The notes under the pieces: generated by a model
What the model was told of the DNA's origin: nothing
Seen by the model: only the letters and a program-made list of their open reading frames with translations
Database searches by the model: none
Shown here: piece by piece, positions 1 to 9,773 of the stretch
Layout of the letters: every line of letters begins with the position of its first letter
How positions within the stretch are numbered: position 1 is the stretch's first letter
Source: Histomonas meleagridis
Taxonomy: Eukaryota > Parabasalia > Tritrichomonadida > Dientamoebidae
Assembly: GCA_020186115.1 (NCBI GenBank)
Contig: WSYJ01000179.1
Span: 1-64,000 of the forward strand
Reading direction: 5' to 3'
Length of the DNA stretch: 64,000 nucleotides
Made by a program: the position numbers and the translations under genes

Positions 1-80
1 ATTTGGTATAGTTTAGTTTCAAAAAATTCAATGCTATAGCATTTTCTGACACTGAGTTTTTGATATAATATTAAATCAGT

Positions 81-87
81 TCACTTT
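81..87 (+). promoter_or_regulatory. Initiator (Inr)-like element
   Basis: TCACTTT lies ten bases before the ATG at 93. It fits the trichomonad Inr consensus TCA(+1)Y(T/A). The same arrangement precedes many other genes in this window, so the short reading frame that follows probably began as a real gene. Confidence 0.5.
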
Positions 88-92
88 AATAA

Positions 93-254
93 ATGCAACA
101 GTTCAGCAGCGACAGTGACAACGAGGAGGAAGAAGTTATGTTATACAGTTCAAAGGGATATTATGATCCAATGAACTTGGTTGAAGAAAACTTTGGTCCT
201 ATGACTATTGAAAGTTTCATTATTAGCAAAGTGCAACCTTCAAATGATGAATGA
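93..254 (+). pseudogene. 5' fragment of an unknown gene truncated by ankyrin-family DNA
   Basis: This 53-codon frame starts with an acidic N-terminus (MQQFSSDSDNEEEEVML) and has a proper Inr ten bases upstream. I do not recognise the family. From about 238 onwards the DNA is the antisense of a DUF3447/ankyrin gene: the bases around 238-254 match the region near 51195-51215 inside the paralogous gene at the other end of the window. The last five or so codons and the stop are therefore borrowed sequence, and the real gene body is missing. It is best read as a promoter plus exon start orphaned by an insertion or rearrangement. A genuine tiny protein cannot be excluded. Confidence 0.45.
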
Positions 255-1253
255 TTTTGTTCACATAAATGAATGATTTCTTCATTTCCACCTGTAACTG
301 CATATTTGCCTGTGTTTTCTATATCAGAACCATTCATAAGTAAATATTTAAAGCATTTAACTGATCCAAAAAATGCTGCATAATCAATTAATGTAACATT
401 GTAATGATTAACAAATGAACAACTTTCATAAAGTGATGGCTCAATTTCTTGGTTAAAATCAAAATTCGTTTGTGATCAAAACTTCAAGAAATATCATCAA
501 CTGCATATATACCTGTGTTTTTTACTTTTGCATTATTCATAAGTAAATATTTAAAACAATTAACTGATCCAAAAAAAATGCAGCATAATCAATTAATGAA
601 ACATTATATTGATTAATAAAATCACATCTTTCATAAAGCGATGGTTCAATATATTGATCAAGGTCAAAATTTGTTTGTGATGATATTTCTTGAAGTTTTT
701 CTATTTCATCATTTCGAATTATTGTTGCAATTTCATTCGGATTGATTCCTTCTTTAACATATTTCTTATGAAGTTCCCAATCATTCTTTGAAAGTTCTTC
801 ATAATTTACAAAATCATTTTCCCTTAAATAGATTGCTAATTCTTCTTTAGACATATAATGTACAAAATAAGCACTATGTTTGTTTTTTACAATGCTTGGT
901 TCAAGAAAATTATGTTCAATCATAGCTTCAAGAAGATAAGATGATTCATTTGTATACTTATTGATAAGAAATCGACCAAATATATCAAATATATTGGATT
1001 TGATTTTATTACTCTCTTCAAATGTTCTTATATCTTTTATAATATTCAAAAATAAATCTGCGTTATTACTTTTAATTACAAAGGAATAATATATCATTTG
1101 AATAATAATTAAATCATAAGATAAAGGATGGATTTCATCAAATTTGTTGATTATTAAACCTAAAGATCTCGAGAAATTTTCTTCATTCAAACCAAAAATT
1201 GCTTGATTTATTGATAGAAGTGTTTCCGAGTCGCAATGTTCCTTTGGTCTCAT
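238..1253 (-). pseudogene. DUF3447/ankyrin-type protein, frameshifted with internal duplication
   Basis: The frame from 1253 (ATG) down to 537 encodes 238 residues like the N-terminal half of trichomonad DUF3447 proteins: helical repeats, then NYEELSKNDWELHKKY, a Glu/Ile-rich linker, SLYERCDF and LIDYAAFF. After LIDYAAFF the frame is lost in a run of eight A (about 571-578). The paralogue at 50.9-51.6 kb reads on in frame at the same point (KCFKYLLMNGANV). Further left, bases about 240-490 hold a second copy of the segment from ISSQTNFD to NTGxYAV, so about 240 bp was duplicated head to tail and then truncated. Two independent lesions make this a pseudogene. The run of A could be a sequencing error, but the duplication could not. 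Confidence 0.7.
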
Positions 1254-1463
1254 GTGGAAAATATTAATAACGGATATATCAATTCAAATTTGTATAAATA
1301 ATCAAAAAGTTGAATTGTTCAAGCTAAAATGAAAATATCTTGCTTTATTAATGAAATAAAATAATAAAAGTGGGCTTATTATTATCACCAATTAAAAGTA
1401 TATATTTTTATTGATTAATATATAAGCATTTTTTCTCTAATTGTCCGACAAACTCGTGAAAAA

Positions 1464-1905
1464 ATGAAGATTTCGAAAATTTACCGTCCCGAGCGAATGT
1501 TTAACACAACGGACATTTCAGATGATTGTCCATATGAAATTGGTTTTAACTTTTTTTATCTGTTAAAAAAATCAATAAGTGTAAATTTGTGTTTGATAAT
1601 AAAAAAAATCAGATTTCAAAAAGGAGTTTTACTAACTATTTCATACGTTGTGCATGTTGCGTCCGAATGACTTGAAGGTATTGTAATTATGATTTAATTA
1701 TCATTTAAGCCATTTTTTAATTTCCCCATCTCCACCAAATATATCAACTATATTAAAACTTGTTCCAGATGAAATCATTACAGATAAGAAATTGTTTTTA
1801 GAATCAATTGAAAACAATCTTGAGTCAACACGTTGTCCTTTATATTACTTATTAAACAGAATACCAAAATACAAATCCAATTGTATGTTTATTCTAAGTC
1901 AGTAA
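1464..1905 (+). pseudogene. Decayed coding segment of unknown family
   Basis: Two coding-looking stretches sit in different frames. One is at 1464-1670 and begins MKISKIYRPERMFNTTDISD. The other is at about 1720-1905 and includes LKLVPDEIITDKKLFLES and RCPLYYLLNRIPKYKSN. Their codon usage resembles the real genes nearby. A stop and a frame change separate them, and I cannot name a family. The segment ends just inside the 3' end of the convergent HECT gene. Confidence 0.25.
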
Positions 1906-4900
1906 GAATGTTCCTTGTCCTTCATTTATTGCATAAAGTAATCTTTCCTTTAATGTTTCTCTATTTGAATATTCCGGCATTTTGAAGTAATTTGAGCATG
2001 TCATCACTGATGGCAATGTATCATCAGGGTTTTGGTTATCATCTGTTACTCTTTTAGCTATAACCAACTTCGGGTTCAACGCCTTCAAACCGCCTATCGG
2101 CAAGCGGTTACAGCCGGTTATGAATTTAATTAACATTGACTGCTGATCGTTATTCATTTCGGCTATCGTATCAAAAAGCATTTTAATTTGAGGGGAATTC
2201 TGAGAGTAACCGTGCGAGATTTCAACGTTTTCAATTAGCTCTTTTTCTGTAATCCTCACAATTTCCCCTTCAATCAAATTACAAATTTCATCTTCAGTAA
2301 AGAGATTAAAGGCTTCGATTTGAAAGACTTTCGATAAACCATTCTTGAATTGGTTCATTATCTCTGTTAACTCAGTCGTTTTCTTCTTAACAGCTTCAAC
2401 ATATTCAGGGAAATTTTCTTTTGTTATTTCAATATCTTTTCCACCAGGAATAAGTTCTAAATCAGGTATCCCTGGATATGTAAATGGTAAATCTAATAAA
2501 CCATCACTTGATTCAAGAGATCGTTTTAACTGTGGATCAACTTCTTCAAGTGATATCTTATTTCCTTTCATTAACTTAAAGAAAGCAGGATTAAATGGAA
2601 TGGAAAGTATCATGTCCATAAGCATAGCTTTACCACAAAGGAGTCCAATCGTGTAAAATAGCTCTGGAGGTGCATCTGGTCGTGGAAATAAACCAAGTTC
2701 ATGCCAACAATACTCAGAAGACTCAGAAGAGTTATCACGCCATAGCTTACGTGACTTTTTACACAACTCTTGCGAGAAAAGTGTAAAGAATTCTTGCGTT
2801 GGTCCGGCGCCAATTCCCTCTTCATTATCAAAGAAGACATCAGGACGAAGCATACCTGGTCCTGCAACCTCCAGCATAAGTTTTCCTTCTTCAAAAAGAT
2901 TATTACGATGAAGATGACATTTTACACGCATATTATTAAGTCGTGGATTCCAAGGAACCTTAAAGAAATAACTATCAATGAATGGTAATGAGTATGGGAG
3001 ATCATATGCAATGATTTTGAAGAAGATTTTACGAACTTCAAAATCAAATATAAATGGAAAATGATATATAATTTGTGAAGATGGTGATAAAAAGCCACTT
3101 GTAAGAAGTAGAGATGACATATTAAGGAGTGAACGTGATTGAAGTTTATCATTATGAAGATTAACATTTGGTAATAAATTATGAATTCTAGATAAAACTT
3201 TAAGAGCGAGAAGTGTTTTCTTATGGATAGAAAGTGGTACTATAAGTTTAGAACGAGGGATATCACCTTCAATTAACTCAAGTTTTAAATCATTCACTAT
3301 ATCTTCAGGAGCTTGAAGTGAACGTGCAACTGAATGGAACATGAAATCATAAGCAGAGAAATCATGGTTATTAAAACGGAAATGATAAGACTTTATATTT
3401 GGTATTTTTAAATTCCTCTGAAAAAGTCCGCGCTGCGAATTGTAAAGTTTTTCGGGGTGCTCCAAAATGATGATGTCTTTATATTTGCTAGTTTTTATGT
3501 AATCCACAATGGTTTGATTGGTAACAACTTTGCGATTAAGTTTGTACCATGATTCAATACCAGAAAAGTCAAGATCTAAATGAACAGGTAATTTTTCAAA
3601 TGTTTCATCTGGGGTTTTGAAATCAAAAATTAAGGATTTGGAGAGAAGAACATCTGGTGTATAATGCTGTAAAGGATCTCTACAACTATTCATAGGTAAA
3701 AAGTTAAGTATTCCATTAGTTAATGAACTGATTTTCTTAATTGCTGGTATTAAAGATGAAGGAATTTCATTAATTTGTCTAAGAAATCTGTTCGTTTGTT
3801 TCATCAAGCCAAAAAGTAGAAATTGAAATGGCTTTAAATCTTTTTTCATAACATATTTGCAAAGATCATTAAAAGTCTTAAACTTTTTAGTGCGCTGTCT
3901 TAAACTTGATAATGCACCATATTTAGAAATAAGATTATTAAGGGAATTAGTGTACCATTCTTTCAGATCGTCTATCGGCTTTGTCTTCTTAAAAAGTGGA
4001 ATAAAACCGTTAGTAAAAATAACCGTCGGATCTGGCATGTTTTTGGATAACATCAAAACAAATGGCGCAAAAAGAGGAGTGTGAATGAGACCTGCCATTG
4101 CATTAAAGAGTTCAATTGATGGTTGAAATGGCGCAACAAGTTGGATTGCCGAAAGACCAGCTAATGTTAAAGTTTCCCATCCAGATTCTTCAATAAGGAG
4201 TTTCAATAAAATCGGTTGAATTTCTTTTGCAATCTTTGTAGTACCTGAAAGAGTTCGGTTCATTGGCTTCCAATAACTTTCAGGAAAGTCAATATCTGGA
4301 AGAAGATTGACAACAACATTTAAGGTTAATCGTTTGATTTCGCTGGTATTACCTTTGTAATCTTCAAAGAGAAGTCTCTTGAAGTTAATACCACGTTTGA
4401 TCATTTCTTCTGCAAATTCATTAACACAAGATAATGAAACAAGAATTCGAACAGCTACAACAAGTGTATTACCATTTTCAAAAGTATTAACTCCATCGAT
4501 TAATGCTTGAACAAATGTTAAAGGTATTTTTGTTTTGTCATTATTTTGTATTATATTGTTAATTGTTTTGATAGCTGACGTAACAACAATTTCATTGTTA
4601 TGGCTTAACAGTTTAAAAATGGCATCAAGATGAGCTAAATCATTTTGACTTGTGATTGTATTTGTAATATTTTCCATTGCTTTAGCAGCTGATTTTTGTT
4701 CGATGGGACTCAACTTGTTGAAGCAGTGTAAAAATGTATCAATTCCTATTTCTGAACCGATTAATCTTGGTGAGTATTCTGCAAAAATGCTATAAGATTT
4801 GATTACGTTTTGAATAAATTGGTTATTACTTGATTTTTTGATTGCTACTGCAGAACCTTTTAAGTAACCGTTGGAAGCAAGATATTTTATTGCGTTAAGA

Positions 4901-5157
4901 TTTGCTTCCAAAAGATTACATACGCAAGAACTTGCTAAATTCAAGAGTTCTTGGTTGTTAGATTGTGAAACCAGTTTGGCCAATGCTACTGTTGCCTTTT
5001 CGACTGGCAAAATAATTAATATTTCTTGGGCTCCATATAAAAAAATATTTGATAAAATTTGTAACCCATCCATTTGACATTCTTCATCATCTGAAAGCAA
5101 GAGTTGGAGTGCGACATCAAACGATTCTAAATTAAGAGAGAACCCTAGAAAATCCAT
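1894..5157 (-). CDS. HECT-type E3 ubiquitin ligase, TRIP12/UFD4-like
   Basis: E3 ligase that takes ubiquitin onto its own cysteine and passes it to substrates, expected in nucleus or cytosol. The first ~320 of 1087 residues are armadillo/HEAT-type helical repeats, as in TRIP12/UFD4. The C-terminal ~330 residues are a HECT domain: GIGAGPTQEFFTLFSQEL marks the N-lobe, and the catalytic cysteine is near residue 1054 in LPSVMTCSNYFKMPEYS, followed by the usual GQGTFLLT tail. That combination and the C-terminal signature support the TRIP12/UFD4 group rather than NEDD4 (no C2 or WW domains). The stop is TAG with TAAA a few bases on. The start is the first ATG after an AT-rich gap, and there is no clear Inr. 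The gene is divergent from the ubiquitin-like gene at 5443, which is suggestive only by theme. Confidence 0.92.
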   Translation of the reverse strand: MDFLGFSLNLESFDVALQLLLSDDEECQMDGLQILSNIFLYGAQEILIILPVEKATVALAKLVSQSNNQELLNLASSCVCNLLEANLNAIKYLASNGYLKGSAVAIKKSSNNQFIQNVIKSYSIFAEYSPRLIGSEIGIDTFLHCFNKLSPIEQKSAAKAMENITNTITSQNDLAHLDAIFKLLSHNNEIVVTSAIKTINNIIQNNDKTKIPLTFVQALIDGVNTFENGNTLVVAVRILVSLSCVNEFAEEMIKRGINFKRLLFEDYKGNTSEIKRLTLNVVVNLLPDIDFPESYWKPMNRTLSGTTKIAKEIQPILLKLLIEESGWETLTLAGLSAIQLVAPFQPSIELFNAMAGLIHTPLFAPFVLMLSKNMPDPTVIFTNGFIPLFKKTKPIDDLKEWYTNSLNNLISKYGALSSLRQRTKKFKTFNDLCKYVMKKDLKPFQFLLFGLMKQTNRFLRQINEIPSSLIPAIKKISSLTNGILNFLPMNSCRDPLQHYTPDVLLSKSLIFDFKTPDETFEKLPVHLDLDFSGIESWYKLNRKVVTNQTIVDYIKTSKYKDIIILEHPEKLYNSQRGLFQRNLKIPNIKSYHFRFNNHDFSAYDFMFHSVARSLQAPEDIVNDLKLELIEGDIPRSKLIVPLSIHKKTLLALKVLSRIHNLLPNVNLHNDKLQSRSLLNMSSLLLTSGFLSPSSQIIYHFPFIFDFEVRKIFFKIIAYDLPYSLPFIDSYFFKVPWNPRLNNMRVKCHLHRNNLFEEGKLMLEVAGPGMLRPDVFFDNEEGIGAGPTQEFFTLFSQELCKKSRKLWRDNSSESSEYCWHELGLFPRPDAPPELFYTIGLLCGKAMLMDMILSIPFNPAFFKLMKGNKISLEEVDPQLKRSLESSDGLLDLPFTYPGIPDLELIPGGKDIEITKENFPEYVEAVKKKTTELTEIMNQFKNGLSKVFQIEAFNLFTEDEICNLIEGEIVRITEKELIENVEISHGYSQNSPQIKMLFDTIAEMNNDQQSMLIKFITGCNRLPIGGLKALNPKLVIAKRVTDDNQNPDDTLPSVMTCSNYFKMPEYSNRETLKERLLYAINEGQGTFLLT

Positions 5158-5404
5158 TTTTGTTCTTCTTGTGTTAAATTTATTTCCATAATAAAAAACG
5201 AATTTCTTGTGAAGAAAAGCATTTTCCTATTAGTATTTTAAATACTAGATTTTCTAGTAAATTTTCATTATTAATAATCAAAGAAAGTTAATTTAATTTT
5301 GTTTATTAAAAGATATTTTTATTTGTGATTAAGGATAAATTTCTAACTGAAAAAGCTGATAATTTTTTCCAATTTTTAAGTCAAAAAAACGGTTTTATAA
5401 CATG

Positions 5405-5411
5405 TCACTTT
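5405..5411 (+). promoter_or_regulatory. Inr-like element of the ubiquitin-like gene
   Basis: TCACTTT at 5405 predicts transcription from A5407. That would give a 36-base leader to the ATG at 5443, longer than for most genes here. The ATG at 5402 overlaps the Inr and opens only a 14-codon frame, so it is unlikely to be the start. Confidence 0.45.
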
Positions 5412-5442
5412 TTGATCCTGCAACCAAATTAAAATCTTCTGA

Positions 5443-6081
5443 ATGAAACTTGAAATTAAGGACTCTTCAGGAATTACATTGTTTGTAGAAGTCCCGCATG
5501 GAACAGCCATATACGATATTAAAAACATTATCTTCGAACAATTAGGCGTTGCACCGATTTATCAAAATCTTTTTTATGATGGAAAAGTGCTTAACGATCA
5601 AGACAAGGTAGAACTTTACGGGATTCGTAATGGCAGCATTTTATATCTTGCTCATGAAGGACCTACAGATATTCGACAAACAATTGAATCTCAACTAACA
5701 GAACAATTAATGAACTCTCCTAAGTATCAAGACCTCATCGAACGTATGCCACATATCTTCAATGAATATGAAATGGATGATCTTTTTCATTCAAATCTTG
5801 AATTCTTTGCATCTCAAGATAGTATTACTGAACTTAGTAGAATAGCTGATTTAAACATGAACAATTGCGAAGTTATCCCTGGTGGATTTAATGAAATTGT
5901 GCAAAACTTCAAAGAAATTGAAGAAGCCGATATCGACGGTTTGTTTCAAACTCCTTCAGAAAACACGACGGTTATTCCAGAAAACGCAAGTTGTCCCTCG
6001 AACGCTCCTTTGCCATTTTTATTCTTTAGTTCATCTCCAGATGAAACCGACTATCCGTACTCCTCTAATTGCTTTGTTTGA
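5443..6081 (+). CDS. Ubiquitin-like domain protein (ubiquilin-like N-terminus)
   Basis: The first ~75 of 212 residues form a ubiquitin-like fold: MKLEIKDSSGITLFVEVPHG, then QNLFYDGKVLNDQDKVELYG and a final hydrophobic strand. No di-glycine end is present, so this is a fixed UBL domain, not a conjugated modifier. The next ~60 residues are helical and acidic with a pattern reminiscent of ubiquilin/Dsk2 STI1 segments (RQTIESQLTEQLMNSPKYQDL). The C-terminus is short and Ser/Pro-rich with no recognisable UBA. A role as a shuttle or adaptor to the proteasome is inference from the UBL. The stop TGA is followed at once by AATAAA. Confidence is high for the UBL and low for the exact function. Confidence 0.8.
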   Translation: MKLEIKDSSGITLFVEVPHGTAIYDIKNIIFEQLGVAPIYQNLFYDGKVLNDQDKVELYGIRNGSILYLAHEGPTDIRQTIESQLTEQLMNSPKYQDLIERMPHIFNEYEMDDLFHSNLEFFASQDSITELSRIADLNMNNCEVIPGGFNEIVQNFKEIEEADIDGLFQTPSENTTVIPENASCPSNAPLPFLFFSSSPDETDYPYSSNCFV

Positions 6082-6469
6082 ATAAATATAACATAAAATT
6101 TTTTATCAACAAATTTATTAATTTGCAATGCAAACAATTTGGAAATTCGAAACTCATTTCTTTTGGCTCTTGATAATAAAATTTCAAGTAGAACATTATT
6201 TTATATGATAACACATCTTTTAATTTAATGAATTATTTTTTTTTTTTTATTTTTTGACAATAATGATAAAAACAATGTTATTTTCCTTAAATTTGCATTC
6301 CTCACTCAATGAGAATGAAGATTTCTCTTGTAGAAAACGCATTTTTTTGAAATCGATTTGCATTTTCATTTCACATTTCGGCCATCAAATTATTGATGTT
6401 GAAACAATTTCACATTTAAATTTTTATTATTTTTTTTCCCCTCATAAATAAAGCCGAAGCAAATTCATT
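6082..6469. other. Convergent intergenic spacer, no gene seen
   Basis: AT-rich gap between the 3' ends of the ubiquitin-like and phosphorylase genes, with a 12-base T run near 6239. An open frame at 6254-6451 looks like low-complexity chance. Both flanking genes place TAAA at their stops. Confidence 0.6.
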
Positions 6470-9316
6470 TTAGATATCGATTGGTTCTCCTTCATCTGAA
6501 GAATCTGAGCTCATTTCTTTAATTGGAGGCTTTGGTACAGCCACTGGTATTGGTTGGTTTCTTCTAGACAAAGAACCGAAAGAACCCTTTGTTATTGCCA
6601 CGTTACCTTGATCATGGTTACCCAAAGACATTTGTTGATGTCTTCTTAATGATCCTATGCTACCAGTGTTGCTATTAATTATACCAGATGAACCCATATT
6701 ACCATTACCATTAGTAGGTACGAAAGGAGGCAACATATGAGGCTTAATATCCCAAATTTGTTCAGCATATTCCGTAATAGTTCTATCAGAACTAAATCTT
6801 CCCATATTTGCGGTGGATTTAATACACATTGTAACCCAATGATGTTGATCCTTATAAGCGTTATCGATTCTACGTTGACATTGTATATAAGATTCGAAGT
6901 CATAATTCACCAAATAATGATCTCCATGTTCAATTGGATATAAAAGACATTCATAATCTTCAGCATTACCGAATAATCCACTTCGTATAGTTTGGAATAC
7001 TCTTTTAAGCTTTGGATTAATTTGTCTTTGATAAGCATTTTCACGTAACTTATCGACTTCTTCAGCTTTAGCTCCGAAGAAGAAAACATTTTCATTACCA
7101 ATTGCATCACCAATTTCGATATTTGCTCCATCATAAGTTCCAATTATCAAACTTGAATTAAATGCAAATTTCATATTCGATGTACCAGATGCCTCAGTAC
7201 CAGCTGTAGATATTTGTTCATTAATATCAGCAGCTGGGATAATTAATTCAGCGATTGACACGTTATAATTTGGTATGAATATTACCTTTAATAAGTCTCC
7301 AACATTTTCATCATTATTAACAACCTTTGATACATTATTAATCAATTTGATTAACTTCTTAGCTGCATAATAACCAGGCGCAGCTTTACCACCAAATATT
7401 ACAGCACGTGGAGTAATATTTGTTCGTTCATTTTCATTTAGATCTAATATTTCTAAATATCGATAAATGACATTAAATATATTTAATGTCTGACGCTTAT
7501 ATTCATGAATACGTTTGACTTGGATATCAAATAATTGGATATTTGGATTTAATTGAATCCCAAGTTTATCATTAATATAAGTAGCTAACGCTTGTTTGTT
7601 TGATTGTTTCACTGATAACCACTTAAAGAAGAATTCATTGTCATCCAAATAACGTAATATTCCAGTTAACTCTTCAGAGTTTTGTGCCCAGTTATCATTA
7701 CCTAATGATTCACATATTAATGATGTTAACCCTGGATTACAATGATGTAACCAACGACGAATTGTTACTCCGTTCGTTTTGTTTTGGAACTTCTCGGGGA
7801 ATAACTCAGCGAATTCTTTGAAGACGTATTTCTTCATTAATTCCGAATGTATCTTAGCTACACCATTTACTGTATGTGATCCAATCACTGCTAAGTTTGC
7901 CATGCGAACTTGTTTCGGATTCGATTCTTCAATGATAGATAACTTACTAATGACTTCATCGCCCGGGTTATATTTGGCTCGAATTTGATCCAAAAAGGCT
8001 TGATTTAAGTCATAGATAATTTGCATGTGACGTGGTAAAACTTTCTCAAATAACGGGATGCCCCATTTCTCTAATGCTTCGGGCATTAAAGTATGACATG
8101 TGTAAGAAAACACTTTCGTTGTAATCTCATACGCTTCAGTGAAACTAAGCCCTTCCTCGTCGATCAATAACCGTAACAGTTCTGCCACCATAACCGCCGG
8201 GTGCGTATCGTTCAGTTGAATGGCAGCAAGTTTTGGAAGGTCTTGAATCTTTGCATTTTGTTGGGTCTTAAGTCGGCGAATGATATCTTGTAACGTTGCC
8301 GATGACATTAGGTACTCTTGCATCAGACGCATTTCTTTACCTTCTGCTGTGTTATCATTTGGATACAAAACTGATGTTAAGTTTTCACACCATTGCTTTT
8401 GCGAAACGGCATCATAGTAATCGCCATAACGGAACTTCTCTTCGTCTAATTCAGAGGTTGGTTTGGATGACCATAATCTTAATGCTAACGTATTATCAGT
8501 TTTATATCCGGGAATCAAAAAGTCGTTGGCAACGGCAATGATTTGGATGCCCGGATGCCATACGCCATGTTCGACAGATCCATAAAATCCGACATTATGT
8601 GTCACAGTGGGCTTCTGTACGCGCCATGGGTCGCCATAATTTAGCCAGTAGTCCGGGATTTCGATCTGGCTTCCGTCTTCGCCGATTGTTTGTTTGAACA
8701 TACCAAATGAATACATTAATCCATATCCCCACGCAGGCAAGTTCAATGTGGCCAAAGAGTCCATGAAGCAAGCAGCCAAGCGCCCGAGGCCACCGTTTCC
8801 CAATCCTGGGTCATATTCTTCTGAGTATAGTTGGTCAATATTTACGTCCAATTCTTGTAATGAGTCTCGGTACAAGTCTTCCATTTCGAGGTTGAGGAGC
8901 GCGTTACGAAGGAAACGCCCCATAAGGAACTCGATCGAAACGTAGTAGACCATTTTCGCCTTTGAGATAATGAAGTACTCCATTGTATCATTAAATAATT
9001 CGATAAGTCTGTCTCTTACTGAATACGACGCGGCCAAATACGCCGAGAATCGGTCGAAGTTAAAACGCGATCGCGCGATGGTATATTCGATGTGGTTAAC
9101 GAATGAGATTTGGACTGAGCTCTTTTCGGCGGGGATGTACTCCTCCATGAGCTTCCAAAGCAGCGCGTGCTTAGCGCTGTCGTGTTCGTCGCCCTTTGAA
9201 TTCTTCACATTTTTTGAGAGGACATCAAGAGTTGTGTCGCGCGGCGCTTGTTGGTTAAATTCGTTCCCAACAAATAACGGACGAACATTATGGGCCGGTT
9301 TCTTTTGGTTGTACAT
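6470..9316 (-). CDS. Glycogen/alpha-glucan phosphorylase (GT35)
   Basis: Cytosolic PLP-dependent enzyme releasing glucose-1-phosphate from glycogen, the main carbohydrate store of trichomonads. The 948-residue protein shows the family core: EFLMGRFLRNALLNLEM, DPGLGNGGLGRLAACFMDSL, and the PLP-lysine signature GTEASGTSNMKFAFN with the Schiff-base lysine near residue 716. I start at the ATG at 9316 because an Inr-like GCCACTTTG lies nine bases before it; the frame runs eleven codons further up but lacks an ATG. After the catalytic core there is an unusual ~90-residue low-complexity tail, poor in structure and rich in Gly, Asn and Ser, with two near copies of a basic serine motif (GSIGSLRRHQ and GSFGSLSRRNQ) and an acidic end. 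Stop TAA lies inside TAAA. Base composition in the 5' half is visibly richer in G+C than surroundings, as expected for a well-expressed gene. Confidence 0.97.
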   Translation of the reverse strand: MYNQKKPAHNVRPLFVGNEFNQQAPRDTTLDVLSKNVKNSKGDEHDSAKHALLWKLMEEYIPAEKSSVQISFVNHIEYTIARSRFNFDRFSAYLAASYSVRDRLIELFNDTMEYFIISKAKMVYYVSIEFLMGRFLRNALLNLEMEDLYRDSLQELDVNIDQLYSEEYDPGLGNGGLGRLAACFMDSLATLNLPAWGYGLMYSFGMFKQTIGEDGSQIEIPDYWLNYGDPWRVQKPTVTHNVGFYGSVEHGVWHPGIQIIAVANDFLIPGYKTDNTLALRLWSSKPTSELDEEKFRYGDYYDAVSQKQWCENLTSVLYPNDNTAEGKEMRLMQEYLMSSATLQDIIRRLKTQQNAKIQDLPKLAAIQLNDTHPAVMVAELLRLLIDEEGLSFTEAYEITTKVFSYTCHTLMPEALEKWGIPLFEKVLPRHMQIIYDLNQAFLDQIRAKYNPGDEVISKLSIIEESNPKQVRMANLAVIGSHTVNGVAKIHSELMKKYVFKEFAELFPEKFQNKTNGVTIRRWLHHCNPGLTSLICESLGNDNWAQNSEELTGILRYLDDNEFFFKWLSVKQSNKQALATYINDKLGIQLNPNIQLFDIQVKRIHEYKRQTLNIFNVIYRYLEILDLNENERTNITPRAVIFGGKAAPGYYAAKKLIKLINNVSKVVNNDENVGDLLKVIFIPNYNVSIAELIIPAADINEQISTAGTEASGTSNMKFAFNSSLIIGTYDGANIEIGDAIGNENVFFFGAKAEEVDKLRENAYQRQINPKLKRVFQTIRSGLFGNAEDYECLLYPIEHGDHYLVNYDFESYIQCQRRIDNAYKDQHHWVTMCIKSTANMGRFSSDRTITEYAEQIWDIKPHMLPPFVPTNGNGNMGSSGIINSNTGSIGSLRRHQQMSLGNHDQGNVAITKGSFGSLSRRNQPIPVAVPKPPIKEMSSDSSDEGEPIDI

Positions 9317-9319
9317 AAA

Positions 9320-9328
9320 CAAAGTGGC
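9320..9328 (-). promoter_or_regulatory. Inr-like element of the phosphorylase gene
   Basis: Read on the minus strand this is GCCACTTTG, giving a nine-base leader before the ATG at 9316. It supports that start over any upstream extension. Confidence 0.5.
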
Positions 9329-9754
9329 TGTGCATAACCAAAGCACCACTTTTTCAGAGCTGTTTGGTCCGTTTCGAGAGGCTAATCGCTATCAAATTCG
9401 GCGGTTCATTTGAAAATTCAAAAATGGAATGGATGGAGAATGAAAAAAGAATTTGCAGTGTTATTGTTATAAAAATTTAATAAATATATATAAAATAATT
9501 ATGTGATTTTGTTTCGGATAATAAAGTAGAAAAAAATGCAGTGATTATGGGTTCTTGATTATGTTTTTGCTTTTTTTATGTTCCTGTTTGGGAAACCGAA
9601 ATAAAGGTTTTGTTATCAAAAATTCCTAACAAACTTCACAATTTTCAATTGGTTATCATTTGACATGTCCGTTAAAGAAATAGAAATGAAATTCCTTTCA
9701 AAATAAATAGGAGCATAATGGCAAAAAAATGCTTTCGAATTTTTCCCTCCATTT

Positions 9755-9761
9755 TCACAAA
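9755..9761 (+). promoter_or_regulatory. Inr-like element of histone H3
   Basis: TCACAAA, followed by TTCATTTCC, lies 17 bases before the ATG at 9774. It argues against the in-frame ATG at 9729, which is upstream of the predicted start site. The rest of 9317-9754 is AT-rich spacer in which I see no gene. Confidence 0.5.
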
Positions 9762-9773
9762 TTCATTTCCATA

